Source of the DNA: Aquiluna sp.
GTDB lineage: Bacteria > Actinomycetota > Actinomycetes > Actinomycetales > Microbacteriaceae
Direction: 5' to 3'
Assembly (NCBI GenBank): GCA_021741585.1
Contig: JAIOXN010000001.1
Span: 859,059 to 923,058, forward strand
DNA: 64,000 nucleotides
Positions 29,285-38,570 of this stretch are shown piece after piece. The stretch's first letter is position 1, and every line of letters starts with the position of its first letter. The translations under genes and the position numbers were made by a program. A model generated the notes under the pieces. The model was not told where the DNA came from. It did no database searches and saw nothing but the letters and a program-made list of their open reading frames with translations.

Positions 29285-30715
29285 TTATCCCTCTGTTGGG
29301 GATTCCGGAGATTCGGTGACTGTCCCAGGTTCGGTAGGAGTTGGTTCTGGTTCTGGTTCTGGAATTTCAACCGGAACATCCTCAATATCTTCGACGTAAT
29401 AAGTGATGTCAATCGTTGTTCCAACCTCTATGTTCCCGGTTGGAGATACCGCATATATCTGTCTGGCCCTTAGATCATTAGTTGGGACAGTGTCGCCCGG
29501 TATGGCATTTACCTTCATGCCAAGTTCGGTGAGTCTAGCTGTGACATCTGAGAGATTGCCGTCAATGAAATCCGAGCGAAGAATCAGGACCGTCTCAACC
29601 ACCTCAGGGCTCGGAGTCTCAGTAGGGGTTTCGGTGGCAGTTGGCTCTGACTCGGATGGCGTTGATTGAGTCTCCGTAACGCTTGGCGTGGTTTGTGGTT
29701 CAACTTCTCCTGGCTCAGACAAGATTGCAACTATCACCACCACCGCGGTGACTGCCAAAAGGGCCAGGGTTGCAACCCAGGGCCAAACAATCGGTGCTCT
29801 AGGGAGCTGGGCAGTATCAGTTGGAATTATCTCGGTGACCGCAGCTTCTTTATATCCACCAGGTTCTTTGTAGTTTTTTGCAGGACCTTGTTTACGTTTT
29901 TCACGCAATAACGCCTCGGCGCGAATCGCTAAAGAATTGGCACTTTCGGGTCGTTGGGTTGGCTTTTTAGCAAGACAACTCAACACCAAGTTCTGCACTC
30001 TTGGGTCAATGGATTCAGGCAATGCAGGTGGCATCTCATTGATGTGAGCCATTGCGATAGCCATCTGGTTTTCTCCAGTGAAGGGGCGCTTGCCGCTCAG
30101 CGCCTCATATGCCACAACTCCAAGCGCATAAAGGTCGGTTGCAGGGGTTGAAGGCTTACCGGTGGCCTGCTCAGGAGCAAGGTACTGCACGGTTCCCATT
30201 ACCTGTCCGGTCTTTGTTAGCGGAACCTGGTCCCCGACTCTGGCAATGCCAAAGTCTGTAATCTTCACTTTGCCATCGGGGGTAATCAATAGATTCCCCG
30301 GCTTGATGTCTCTGTGCACCAAACCCCTGGCATGTGCTGCACCTAGTGCCCGTGAGGTTTGGGCGACGATATCCAGAACTTGTTCCTCTGAAAGCTTCTT
30401 CTCTCGCTCAATCAAGCGCGACATTGATTCTCCAGGAACCAGCTCCATCACCAGATATGCGGCACCGGTGTCTTCTCCGTAGTCGAATACGTTTGCGATT
30501 CCTTCGTGTTCTACAAGGGCAGCACTCTTTGCTTCCGAGCGGAAACGTTCCAAGAACATTGGGTCGTCGAGGTACTCCTCTTTGAGAATCTTGATTGCGC
30601 ATTGCCTGAGGATTAGCTCATCCTCAGCTTGCCAAACTTCACCCATTCCACCGGTTGCGATGCGCAACTGAAGGCGGTAGCGATCACCATAAAGTTGTCC
30701 AACTGAAGGTTTCAT
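29285..30715 (-). CDS. pknA: Serine/threonine protein kinase PknA
   Basis: 476 residues: kinase domain (residues 1-270) with [32 protein letters not shown] and ITDFGIARV. Then a transmembrane helix ([21 protein letters not shown], about 315-335), a Ser/Thr/Glu/Pro-rich linker, and one PASTA-like outer domain ([27 protein letters not shown]) followed by a repeated EPEP tail. The mycobacterial PknA lacks a PASTA unit, so the outer domain is a variation. The start overlaps the pbpA stop by 4 bp. Confidence 0.93.
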   Translation of the reverse strand: MKPSVGQLYGDRYRLQLRIATGGMGEVWQAEDELILRQCAIKILKEEYLDDPMFLERFRSEAKSAALVEHEGIANVFDYGEDTGAAYLVMELVPGESMSRLIEREKKLSEEQVLDIVAQTSRALGAAHARGLVHRDIKPGNLLITPDGKVKITDFGIARVGDQVPLTKTGQVMGTVQYLAPEQATGKPSTPATDLYALGVVAYEALSGKRPFTGENQMAIAMAHINEMPPALPESIDPRVQNLVLSCLAKKPTQRPESANSLAIRAEALLREKRKQGPAKNYKEPGGYKEAAVTEIIPTDTAQLPRAPIVWPWVATLALLAVTAVVVIVAILSEPGEVEPQTTPSVTETQSTPSESEPTATETPTETPSPEVVETVLILRSDFIDGNLSDVTARLTELGMKVNAIPGDTVPTNDLRARQIYAVSPTGNIEVGTTIDITYYVEDIEDVPVEIPEPEPEPTPTEPGTVTESPESPTEG

Positions 30716-32163
30716 CGATTCAACACCGCCTCAATGACAGCCTTGGCGATCGGGGCAGCAAGCTGGTTTCCAGTGCCATTTTGACCAATTCCACCCCCAT
30801 CTTCAATTACGACGGCGACAGCAACCTGAGGTGCTTCGGCAGGAGCAAACCCTGTAAACCAAAGGGTGTAGGGATCCTCTTGGCCGTTCTCTGCAGTTCC
30901 AGTTTTACCGGCAACTGCTACACCGGTGACCCCGGCTCTAGTTGAAACTCCAATTTCCACCGAGTCCACCATCATGCGCGTGAGATACCCTGCGGTTTTG
31001 CGAGACATCGGAGAAGAGTAGACCGATGAGGTGGGTTGATTCAAAACGTTCAGGTTGCTGGCCACCACAAGATCAACCAACCTAGGCTGCATCAGAACAC
31101 CCTGGTTTGCGATTGCAGCTGAGACCATTGCCATCTGCAGTGGAGTCACTCGAACATCAAATTGGCCAAAACCGGTCAGTGCAGTTTGAGAAGCTTCCAT
31201 ATCGGTTGGATAGCTGCTGGGGGTGACGCTCATTGGAATTGAAAGCTCGTCCCCGAATCCCATCAGCTCCGCCTGAGCCCTAATTCGATCCTGACCAAGA
31301 GCGGCCGCCAACATCGCAAAAGGGATATTGCAGGAGTGAATCAATGCATATTCAAGGGTGACGGTATCGCCAGTTCCACAGGTCTTTCCCGAAGAGTTTT
31401 TTACCGAGGTGTATGTCCCTGGAAGGAAGTAAACATCGGGGTTTTCAAATGTGCTAGTGGCGGTGTATTCGCCTGATTCAAGAGCGGCTGCGGCAACTAC
31501 CAGTTTGAAGGTTGATCCCGGGGCATAAAGATCTCCACCGATTGCGCGGTTGATCAGTGGATCATCCTCATCGTCCAAGTAGGTCTGATATGCATCTGTG
31601 ACAGGTCCATACAAGTGCCCAGCAAGGAGATTCGCGTCAAAAGTTGGCTTGGAAACCATCGCAAGAATTCTTCCGGTGGAAGGCTCAATCGCCACTACCG
31701 AACCCTTTCGATTCCCAAGGGCATCCCAGGCAGCCCGTTGCACAGCGGGATCAATGGTTAGTTCCACAGCTGCGCCGGTAACTGGCTTGCCATCCAAGAG
31801 GGCATTGATCTGCTCAAAGAATTGAGCAGAGGATTGACCGGATAGATAGGAATTCATCTCCCGCTCGATGCCCTGTGAACCAGAAAAAAGTGAGAAATAA
31901 CCAATTACCGAGGAGTACAAGACTGATTCGTATTTGCGTAAGAATCGATAGGCATCGTTGGTCGGATCACTCTGAACTACCGGTTCACCACCAACCAAAA
32001 TAGGCCCACGCTGGGTTTTATAGGTCTCAAACGAAGATCGCGTGTTGCGGGCATCTTGATACAAAGATCCGCTGCGCAACACCTGTATCGAACTCGCCAT
32101 CGCAAAGAGTGCAACAAACATTAGTACTAATGCGAGTCCAACTCGCCTCACCTGTTTGTTCAT
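30712..32163 (-). CDS. pbpA: Penicillin-binding protein PbpA (transpeptidase)
   Basis: 483 residues. Cytoplasmic stub and one membrane helix (about 8-28), a dimerisation region, then the transpeptidase domain with Ser217-x-x-Lys220 (GSTFK), and [10 protein letters not shown] near 420. Cross-links peptidoglycan with RodA as the glycosyltransferase partner encoded next upstream. 4-bp overlaps with rodA and pknA point to coupled translation. Confidence 0.94.
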   Translation of the reverse strand: MNKQVRRVGLALVLMFVALFAMASSIQVLRSGSLYQDARNTRSSFETYKTQRGPILVGGEPVVQSDPTNDAYRFLRKYESVLYSSVIGYFSLFSGSQGIEREMNSYLSGQSSAQFFEQINALLDGKPVTGAAVELTIDPAVQRAAWDALGNRKGSVVAIEPSTGRILAMVSKPTFDANLLAGHLYGPVTDAYQTYLDDEDDPLINRAIGGDLYAPGSTFKLVVAAAALESGEYTATSTFENPDVYFLPGTYTSVKNSSGKTCGTGDTVTLEYALIHSCNIPFAMLAAALGQDRIRAQAELMGFGDELSIPMSVTPSSYPTDMEASQTALTGFGQFDVRVTPLQMAMVSAAIANQGVLMQPRLVDLVVASNLNVLNQPTSSVYSSPMSRKTAGYLTRMMVDSVEIGVSTRAGVTGVAVAGKTGTAENGQEDPYTLWFTGFAPAEAPQVAVAVVIEDGGGIGQNGTGNQLAAPIAKAVIEAVLNR

Positions 32164-33524
32164 GGCGCCACCTTGCGCAACGATGAGTTAGAAATGGTGA
32201 GCAAGAGTGCGACTATCACCCAGTTAGCCAATAGCGATGAACCGCCAGCAGCCAAAAATGGCATGGTTAGTCCCGTCAAGGGCAGCAATCCCATAACTCC
32301 GGCTGCAACAACAAACACCTGCAACGCAATTACAAAACTCAAACCAATTGCAAGCAGTCTCGAGAAATCGTCTGGGTGACTATTAGAGATTCGAAGCCCG
32401 CGGTAAACCAAGAGCAAATACACCGCAAGAATTGCAAAAATTCCTGCAAGGCCAAGTTCTTCACCCAAGGCGGCAAAGATGAAGTCGCTCTCAGCTAATG
32501 GAATTAGTTGAGGAAAACCACCGCCGAGTCCGGTTCCAATCACGTCGCCATTGGCAAAACCAAATAACCCCTGCACTAACTGATAGCTTCCGCCGGCAGC
32601 GTTGTAGTTGGAATTTGATAGTGGGTCCAACCAGGCGTCAAATCTCCGGCCAACATAATCAAAAATCCGAGAAGCGACCAAGCCGCCCGTGATGATCATT
32701 GTGATGCCAACCCCCACGTAGAAACCCCTACCGGTGGCTGTGTAAATCATCACAAGGAATAATCCAAAATAAAGAATCGAGGTTCCAAGGTCGCGCTGCA
32801 GCACTAACACTCCAAGCGATGCCGCCCAAAACAAGAGAATCGGACCGAGATCTTTTGCCCTTGGTACCCTCATCCATAGAACTCGCGAACCGATCTCGGA
32901 CAGTGAGTCTCGACGAGAAACCAAGTATCCGGCGAAGAAAATAGCCAGCAGAATCTTGGCAATCTCTCCCGGCTGGAAGCTGAGATCTCCAACACCAACC
33001 CAAAGTGTTGCGCCATTTATTGTCTTTCCAATAACGGGGGCTGCAGGCAAGATCAGCAAGACCACAGCCATCGCACCTGCAAGATATGGGAACTTCCTGA
33101 GCACCAAATGGTTCGGAACAACTCGAATCACAAGCGCAGCTACCAACATTGCAAAACAGGTGAGCCAAATCTGACGCTCGGCATAGATTTCAGCACCACC
33201 CCTGGCAATCTCAGCCAGATCCAAGCGATAGATCATCGCAATCCCAAGTCCATTCAAGAGATATGCCAGCGGAAGAATCAGTCCATCGGCGCTCACCGCA
33301 TGCTTTCGCAAGATGTAGTGGACAATCGCAGCCGTCACAGCGGGCGGAGCCCAGTAGGAAAGCATTGAGAGCTCAAGTTTTTGGGTGACTGCGAGCTGGA
33401 CCTGAGCCAAAGCAAATGCTTGGATTCCGGCAACCCAAAACAAAAGAACTGCCTCAAAATTTCTTGAACGAGGAACCGCTTTGAGCAACATCGGAATTGC
33501 ACTGGTTAGCGAAACGTTGCTCAT
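32160..33524 (-). CDS. rodA: FtsW/RodA/SpoVE family glycosyltransferase
   Basis: 454 residues and about 12 membrane helices. SEDS family signatures include WVGVGDLSFQPGEIAKILLAIFFAGYL, LQRDLGTSILYFGLFLVMIY, and GLFGFANGDVIGTGLGGGFPQLIPLAESDFIFAALGEELG, holding the conserved acidic residues. Polymerises glycan strands together with PbpA. Its order between pstP and pbpA is the actinobacterial RodA order, not the FtsW one. Overlaps both neighbours by 4 bp. Confidence 0.94.
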   Translation of the reverse strand: MSNVSLTSAIPMLLKAVPRSRNFEAVLLFWVAGIQAFALAQVQLAVTQKLELSMLSYWAPPAVTAAIVHYILRKHAVSADGLILPLAYLLNGLGIAMIYRLDLAEIARGGAEIYAERQIWLTCFAMLVAALVIRVVPNHLVLRKFPYLAGAMAVVLLILPAAPVIGKTINGATLWVGVGDLSFQPGEIAKILLAIFFAGYLVSRRDSLSEIGSRVLWMRVPRAKDLGPILLFWAASLGVLVLQRDLGTSILYFGLFLVMIYTATGRGFYVGVGITMIITGGLVASRIFDYVGRRFDAWLDPLSNSNYNAAGGSYQLVQGLFGFANGDVIGTGLGGGFPQLIPLAESDFIFAALGEELGLAGIFAILAVYLLLVYRGLRISNSHPDDFSRLLAIGLSFVIALQVFVVAAGVMGLLPLTGLTMPFLAAGGSSLLANWVIVALLLTISNSSLRKVAP

Positions 33525-34771
33525 TCGATGCCCTCTTGCAATTGCTCGAGAATTCTTTGAGCATCTTCTAGGCTCTCGGCAGAGATAGATCTTTCGATAA
33601 GCGTTTGCTGGAAAGGCGATAGATCTTCAACGCTGATTTCGCTGATCAGATATGGGTGTGAGAATTTCAGCGGGCCAAGCGACTCCCTGATTCCTTGGAA
33701 GATTGTGACCTGACCTTGATAGGTGTCAACGTAATACCGGGTTTGTGTGTACTGGTAAGCGAGGTAACCAACACCGGCGAGCATTCCTGCAACCAAGAAC
33801 CAACTTGCGATGATTCGAACGGAACGCCAGCGAATCTTTCTTCTGGTTTCCAACAAAATCTTGTTGAGTAGCTCCTCGGATTCCGGAGCATACTGCGCGG
33901 GATCTTCTGGGGTTTGCAGTAACTCCAGCAAGCTTCTCGGCGAGAACAGGCGAAGGATCTTGCCACCCTTGCGGTCCTCAATTACAACCTCGTTTGCGGC
34001 TGAACCGACAAAGTTCGCTCCGGGTTCGAATTCCATCTTTGTTGATGGTCGTACCACATCTGAGATAACCACGGTCACGTTGTCCGGGGCGCCAAATTCC
34101 AATGCTTCCCCGACCAAAAGTTCGGCGACCTCTTCAGTTGGAATCTTGGATGTCAGGATGCGATTCATGACACCTTCTGGAACTGCACCAGTGAGACCAT
34201 CGCTGCAAAGCATCCAGCGATCACCGGGCAGACAATCGTGAATCGCAATATCTATTTCTGGATCAGCTGAGACATCGCCCAGCACTCGCATCAGAACACT
34301 TCGTCTTGGGTGAACTAGAGCCTCTTCTGGGGTGATGCGCCCCATATCAACAAGTTTTTGCACGAACGTGTGATCGGTGGTGATCATCGTGACTTCACCA
34401 CCACGAGCACGATAGATCCGTGAGTCACCAATATGTGCGGTGATCACCTGGTTTTGGTGAATCAACATTCCGGAGAAGGTGGTTCCCATCCCCTCTAGTT
34501 CCGGGTGGTCGCCTACTGTTGCCGCCAACATAGAGTTGGCTTCCAGAACTCCAGCTTTAAAACTTGAGATTGCTTCTTCAATGGTGTCGTATTTGCTATC
34601 GGTTAGAGCAACCCTTTGCGAGGCGATCGCCGAGGCAATATCTCCTCCGGCGTGGCCGCCCATGCCGTCGGCAACAAAAAACAATTGATAGCCGGCATAG
34701 CCCGAATCTTGATTCGAACTGCGGTGCTTGCCGATGTCACTTGCCGCATAGGAAATGGTTTTGACTGCCAA
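33521..34771 (-). CDS. pstP: PP2C-type protein phosphatase PstP
   Basis: Dephosphorylates PknA, PknB and their substrates. 416 residues: PP2C domain (1-235) with metal ligands in RSSNQDSGY, FFVADGMGGHAGG, CSDGLTG and GAPDNVTVVI. A linker region follows, then one transmembrane helix (about 312-334) and an outer domain of 75 residues. The only phosphatase in the cluster. The start lies 4 bp after the fhaB stop. Confidence 0.95.
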   Translation of the reverse strand: MAVKTISYAASDIGKHRSSNQDSGYAGYQLFFVADGMGGHAGGDIASAIASQRVALTDSKYDTIEEAISSFKAGVLEANSMLAATVGDHPELEGMGTTFSGMLIHQNQVITAHIGDSRIYRARGGEVTMITTDHTFVQKLVDMGRITPEEALVHPRRSVLMRVLGDVSADPEIDIAIHDCLPGDRWMLCSDGLTGAVPEGVMNRILTSKIPTEEVAELLVGEALEFGAPDNVTVVISDVVRPSTKMEFEPGANFVGSAANEVVIEDRKGGKILRLFSPRSLLELLQTPEDPAQYAPESEELLNKILLETRRKIRWRSVRIIASWFLVAGMLAGVGYLAYQYTQTRYYVDTYQGQVTIFQGIRESLGPLKFSHPYLISEISVEDLSPFQQTLIERSISAESLEDAQRILEQLQEGIE

Positions 34772-34775
34772 AGCG

Positions 34776-35279
34776 CTATGACCTCAGCTCAAAAGTTGTG
34801 GTTCCGATTCGGATGGTCATGCCTGCTCTGATGGTTGCTGGCGTTCCAACTTTTTTCCCATCCAAGAAAGTGCCATTTGTAGAGTTGAGATCCTGTAATA
34901 CCCAGTCTTCGCCGACCAAAACCAATTTGGCGTGCTGATTTGAAGAAAATTCGTCTCCAAGCACCAAATCACAATTTGCGGCTCTTCCAATCACCAATTC
35001 CCGCTTGCCATCCAATGGAATTGCAGTACCAGCGCTTCTACCTGTGAGCATTGCAATGTGTGTCGGTGCAAAAGTTTCACCATCATCAATTCCTAGTGAT
35101 GCAACCGATCCGGCAATCCCGGGAGATTGTGCCAGATTTGGTGCATTTTGCCTTGCAATCTTGCTGATCACGCGTCGGCCATAAAGATCTGCTCGAATCA
35201 CCGACAGCAAACTCAAGATAAATATCCATAACACGGCAACAAAACCGATGCGGACCAAAAACAGCGCTAGTTCGCTCAT
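34776..35279 (-). CDS. fhaB: FHA-domain protein FhaB (FipA-like)
   Basis: 167 residues. An N-terminal membrane helix (ALFLVRIGFVAVLWIFILSLLSVI), a basic linker, and a C-terminal FHA domain with the phosphothreonine-binding GRAANCDL, SSNQHAKL and LNSTNGTFLDGKKV. In Mycobacterium the protein links PknA/PknB to FtsZ and FtsQ (family knowledge). Overlaps fhaA by 4 bp. Confidence 0.93.
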   Translation of the reverse strand: MSELALFLVRIGFVAVLWIFILSLLSVIRADLYGRRVISKIARQNAPNLAQSPGIAGSVASLGIDDGETFAPTHIAMLTGRSAGTAIPLDGKRELVIGRAANCDLVLGDEFSSNQHAKLVLVGEDWVLQDLNSTNGTFLDGKKVGTPATIRAGMTIRIGTTTFELRS

Positions 35280-35938
35280 GCGGTGGGCCTCGCTGCCAGC
35301 TCAAACTCAAATTCAGTTCTTCCGGCACTCACCTTGCTGCCTGGCCGAAGAACAACCTCAGTGATTCTTGTGCTATCAACAAATGTGCCATTGGTGGAGT
35401 TAATGTCCCGGATCGCAGCGATTTCTCCATTCCAGGCAATTTCAAAATGAACTCGGCTCAGGCCGCGGTCATCCACCACAATCTCGGAGGAATTATCGCG
35501 CCCAACAGAGGTGGTCCCGAGTTTTAGAATTTTGCGTTGACCGTCAAAAATCAGCGCCGGTTCCCATCTAACTGTTTTTTCAACTGCCGTAAATCCAACT
35601 TTGATTCCACCTCGGTGAATCTTTGGGTCAATGCTCAATCTGAGATCCAGCTCTCCGGCGAGGCGATAACCCTTTGAATTTGCGTGACGCGCAACCTCAG
35701 ATCTGATCACATTCAGCATCGCCGGGTTGATTTTTTGAGAGTCAAACTCCGAGACCACAATCATGTAGCTGTTTGGAACCAGTAGTCGATCCGCATCAAG
35801 GGTGCTGGCGGCCTGGTCCATAGCGGTTCTAACCGCTTGGGTTATCTCCACAGGCTGCAACTCAGCCTTTGAGAACTTGGCAAAGAGCGAACCAACGCTT
35901 GATTCAATGCGCTCTTCAGCTTTTTCTAGAAAGCCCAC
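35276..35938 (-). CDS. fhaA: FHA-domain protein FhaA with N-terminal DUF3662 domain
   Basis: 220 residues. DUF3662-type domain (about 1-120, MGFLEKAEERIESSVGSLFAKFSKAELQPVEITQAVRTAMDQ) joined directly to an FHA domain (TTSVGRDNSSEIVVDDRGLSRVHFEIAWN...INSTNGTFV). It lacks the 300-residue glutamine/proline-rich linker of the 527-residue mycobacterial protein. First gene of the seven-gene operon. GTG start with AAGGAAG 9 nt upstream. Likely binds phosphorylated MviN/PknB (family knowledge). Confidence 0.93.
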   Translation of the reverse strand: MGFLEKAEERIESSVGSLFAKFSKAELQPVEITQAVRTAMDQAASTLDADRLLVPNSYMIVVSEFDSQKINPAMLNVIRSEVARHANSKGYRLAGELDLRLSIDPKIHRGGIKVGFTAVEKTVRWEPALIFDGQRKILKLGTTSVGRDNSSEIVVDDRGLSRVHFEIAWNGEIAAIRDINSTNGTFVDSTRITEVVLRPGSKVSAGRTEFEFELAARPTA

Positions 35939-36030
35939 TTGGCCAACTTCCTTAGTGCTTGGAATAGCTCAAAGTCTACCCAAAGCTGCCCTTTTGCCCC
36001 TAGGTTTCCTCTGCTAATCTCACATCCATC

Positions 36031-36113
36031 GCGCAAGTGGCGAAATGGCAGACGCGCTGGCTTCAGGTGTCAGTGTCCGCAAGGACGTGCGGGTTCAAGT
36101 CCCGCCTCGCGCA
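36031..36113 (+). tRNA. tRNA-Leu (CAG)
   Basis: 83 nt with a long variable arm (GTGTCCGCAAGGACG). Anticodon loop TTCAGGT gives CAG, and the T-arm is GCGGGTTCAAGTCCCGC. The acceptor GCGCAAG with CTCGCGC has an A-C mismatch at position 5-68. The same position, divergent from fhaA, holds leuT in Mycobacterium. Confidence 0.95.
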
Positions 36114-36145
36114 CAAACTAGGCTTTATCTTGAAAGCGGTGAATT

Positions 36146-36772
36146 GTGTCCCTAGAAACTTTCTTGATAACCCTCGAGGCCTTTGGTGTTGTGGCATTCG
36201 CTCTATCCGGTGTTATCGAAGCCGCCAGAAAACACTTTGACTTAGTTGGTGTTGTGATGGTTGCTGCAATCACGGCATTTGGTGGCGGAACACTCAGAGA
36301 TGTTCTGTTGGACCGCAGGCCCTTCTTTTGGGTGGAGCAAGAATTTTGGGTATGGGCACTTATTGCAGTTGCATTTGCCCTGCCTTTCTTCTTCAGGGCA
36401 CGACACCTCAAGCTAACCGAGAAGGCGATGCTGATTCCGGATGCTTTTGGTCTAGGCATCTTTGCAGCTGGTGGCACCCACATCGCACTTTCAACCGGAG
36501 CCTCGCCGCTTATTAGCGTGATTATGGGTGTAATCACTGCGGTGATTGGTGGTGTTCTTAGGGACGTATTGGTCAATGAGGTTCCAAGAGCATTCCACGA
36601 TCACCAGCCATATGCGGTCCTTGCATTCACCGGTGGCTGGGTGGTTGTTTTGCTTAGCTACCTTGGAACGCCTAAATCCTTTGACGTCCTTGCAGGAGCA
36701 GTCCTGATCATTGTCTTGAGGTTGCTAGCAGTTCGATTTGGCTGGGAACTCAGGCGCTGGAACTTCCTATAG
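36146..36772 (+). CDS. TRIC-type channel, UPF0126 family
   Basis: 208 residues and seven membrane helices made of two similar halves, each with a glycine-rich kink followed by an LRDVL motif (GGGTLRDVLLDRRPFFW near 50 and GGVLRDVLVNEVPRAF near 137). This duplication is the signature of the bacterial trimeric intracellular cation channel family. Ion specificity unknown. GTG start 33 bp after tRNA-Leu, possibly sharing its transcript. Confidence 0.9.
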   Translation: MSLETFLITLEAFGVVAFALSGVIEAARKHFDLVGVVMVAAITAFGGGTLRDVLLDRRPFFWVEQEFWVWALIAVAFALPFFFRARHLKLTEKAMLIPDAFGLGIFAAGGTHIALSTGASPLISVIMGVITAVIGGVLRDVLVNEVPRAFHDHQPYAVLAFTGGWVVVLLSYLGTPKSFDVLAGAVLIIVLRLLAVRFGWELRRWNFL

Positions 36773-36906
36773 TTCTCAGAAATCTCCCAGACAACTCTCA
36801 ATTCTGATACCTAGCTGGCAAGAGCCACAAGGAAGCTTGAGTTTCGGGAAATTTCCTAGGCGCTACCAATAACTTGATTTTTGTCCCGATCAGAACAGGA
36901 ACAAAA

Positions 36907-37563
36907 ATGAAGAAACAAACCAAGATTGCAATCTCGATTGCAGCAATCGCAACAACAGGTTCACTAGCTTTCGCACTACCTTCCCTGGCGCACGACCGTG
37001 GCTCAATGGGCGAGGGAACATCAACCAGCCAACAGGCCCCCCAGATGCGAAACCACGCTGAACTGCCAATTACAGTGACCAGCATCCCAAGTGATGTCAC
37101 CACCGCAAAAGATGCAGGCAAGGGTGCCAACTACACCGTCTATAAGCTTGCCGATGGCGAGAGCACATTGCCATCCACCCAGCCAACTGAAGCCGGTAGG
37201 ACCATTGGTGCCCACCCAGAGCGCAACGCAGATGGCACAATCACCGAGCCAGTAATCAGCGGTGGAGAACTCGTTGGTGAACTAGGTTTCCCAGCCGGCG
37301 AGGCGGGAACAACCAGCTATTTCGCGCTATACCCATCCGATGGTGGTGCAGCAGTGTTGGTCACCGTAGCGGTTGACGCTGAAGGTGTTGCCACCGCAAC
37401 CTCTTCAACTGACCTCTCTGTTGCCTACAGCGCAGATGTCGCAGCTGCAGCTCCGGAGAAAGGTCAGGGTCACCGCGGTGACAAGGGCCAGGGCAAGGGT
37501 GGCCACGGAAAGATGGGCAAAAAAGGCCCTGGAAACCAAAAAGGATCTACCCCAAACGCATAA
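36907..37563 (+). CDS. Secreted protein with Gly/Lys-rich tail
   Basis: 218 residues. Sec signal peptide (MKKQTKIAISIAAIATTGSLAFALPSLAHD, cleavage likely near 28-30). A soluble middle domain of about 140 residues has YTVYKLADGESTLPSTQPTEAG and SYFALYPSDGGAAVLVTVAVD strands. The final 30 residues are rich in Gly, Lys and His (KGQGHRGDKGQGKGGHGKMGKK). I recognise no family. AGGAAC precedes the ATG. A GGAAATTTCC palindrome at 36847-36856 lies upstream. Ends 14 bp before a strong terminator. Confidence 0.75.
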   Translation: MKKQTKIAISIAAIATTGSLAFALPSLAHDRGSMGEGTSTSQQAPQMRNHAELPITVTSIPSDVTTAKDAGKGANYTVYKLADGESTLPSTQPTEAGRTIGAHPERNADGTITEPVISGGELVGELGFPAGEAGTTSYFALYPSDGGAAVLVTVAVDAEGVATATSSTDLSVAYSADVAAAAPEKGQGHRGDKGQGKGGHGKMGKKGPGNQKGSTPNA

Positions 37564-37577
37564 CTCCCTGAAATAGA

Positions 37578-37614
37578 AAATCCCCCGAGCCACGTTCGCA
37601 GGCTCGGGGGATTT
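37578..37614. terminator. Bidirectional terminator
   Basis: A 14-bp perfect stem (AAATCCCCCGAGCC with GGCTCGGGGGATTT), 9-nt loop, with A-rich and T-rich flanks so that it can work in both directions. It separates the secreted protein gene from the convergent trhO. Confidence 0.92.
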
Positions 37615-37620
37615 CTACAT

Positions 37621-38529
37621 TTAACCGACTTCGTGAAGTCGCTTGCCTCTTGTGTGAGTTGGTTTGCACTCTAGGTTGCTTGGATCCTCGAAGCAGCTGT
37701 CACAGAGCAAAACCAAATCCTTACATCCGAGCGATGTGCAGTTCCGGAATGCCGATGTCGGTTCGGAGCAGTGTTCGCATTCACCGATGGTGATGGCATC
37801 CGGTGAGAAGTTGATGTTCATTCTCTTGTCAAAGACATAGAGCGAACCTTCCCAAAGACCCTTATCGCGGAACTTCTCTCCGTAGCGCACGATTCCACCA
37901 TCAATTTGGTACACCTCTTTAAAGCCACGGTTGAGCATCACAGCAGAGAGGATCTCGCATCTGACGCCACCGGTGCAGTAGGTGACAATTGGCTTGTCTT
38001 TGAGGTGGTCGTATTTCCCACTGTCGATCTCTGCAATGAAATCATGGGTGGTTTGGACATCTGGCACGATGGCGTTTTTGAATTTGCCAATCTTTGCTTC
38101 AAAAGCGTTTCGGCCGTCAAAGAAGACCACCTCATCGCCCTTCTCCTCCACCAATGCGTTTACCTGGTGTGGCTTGAGGTGCTTGCCACCGTTTACAACA
38201 CCTGACTTCTCGACCATCACTTCGTCGGGGGTGGTGAATGCAACAAGTTCTTTGCGGACCTTGACGCTTAGTCTTGGGAAATCATTGCCGAGGCCATCTG
38301 ACCACTTGAAATCGATCTTGCCGAAGCCGGGGAATTCCTTGGTGGCGCGAACATATCTCTTGAGGTCTTCCATATCTCCCCCCAAGGTGCCATTGATGCC
38401 GTGCTTGGAGATTAAGATGCGGCCCTTTAGCCCCAAGGACTCGCAGAGTGTGCGCTGCCAAAGCATCAGAGTCTTGGGATCTGCCACCGGGGCAAAGCCG
38501 TAATAAAGAATGATTTTGTTCATTGCCAT
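37621..38529 (-). CDS. trhO: tRNA uridine(34) hydroxylase TrhO (rhodanese family, UPF0176)
   Basis: 302 residues. Oxygen-dependent hydroxylation of wobble uridine (family knowledge for UPF0176/TrhO). The N-terminal acylphosphatase-like part includes [13 protein letters not shown]. The rhodanese domain has the catalytic cysteine in YCTGGVRCE near residue 186. The C-terminus carries CxxC-type motifs ([15 protein letters not shown]). TAAACT ends 6 nt before the ATG, so a leaderless mRNA is likely. The M13 peptidase gene diverges 41 bp away. Confidence 0.93.
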   Translation of the reverse strand: MAMNKIILYYGFAPVADPKTLMLWQRTLCESLGLKGRILISKHGINGTLGGDMEDLKRYVRATKEFPGFGKIDFKWSDGLGNDFPRLSVKVRKELVAFTTPDEVMVEKSGVVNGGKHLKPHQVNALVEEKGDEVVFFDGRNAFEAKIGKFKNAIVPDVQTTHDFIAEIDSGKYDHLKDKPIVTYCTGGVRCEILSAVMLNRGFKEVYQIDGGIVRYGEKFRDKGLWEGSLYVFDKRMNINFSPDAITIGECEHCSEPTSAFRNCTSLGCKDLVLLCDSCFEDPSNLECKPTHTRGKRLHEVG

Positions 38530-38535
38530 AGGGCC

Positions 38536-38563
38536 AGTTTAGCCACCGTGCCCCTCGTAGACT
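38536..38563. promoter_or_regulatory. Divergent leaderless promoters
   Basis: TAAACT (minus strand, 38536-38541) ends 6 nt before the trhO ATG. TAGACT (plus strand, 38558-38563) ends 7 nt before the M13 peptidase ATG. Both promoters share 41 bp between start codons, so each -35 region lies inside the other gene's promoter or coding start. Confidence 0.6.
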
Positions 38564-38570
38564 AGAGGGT

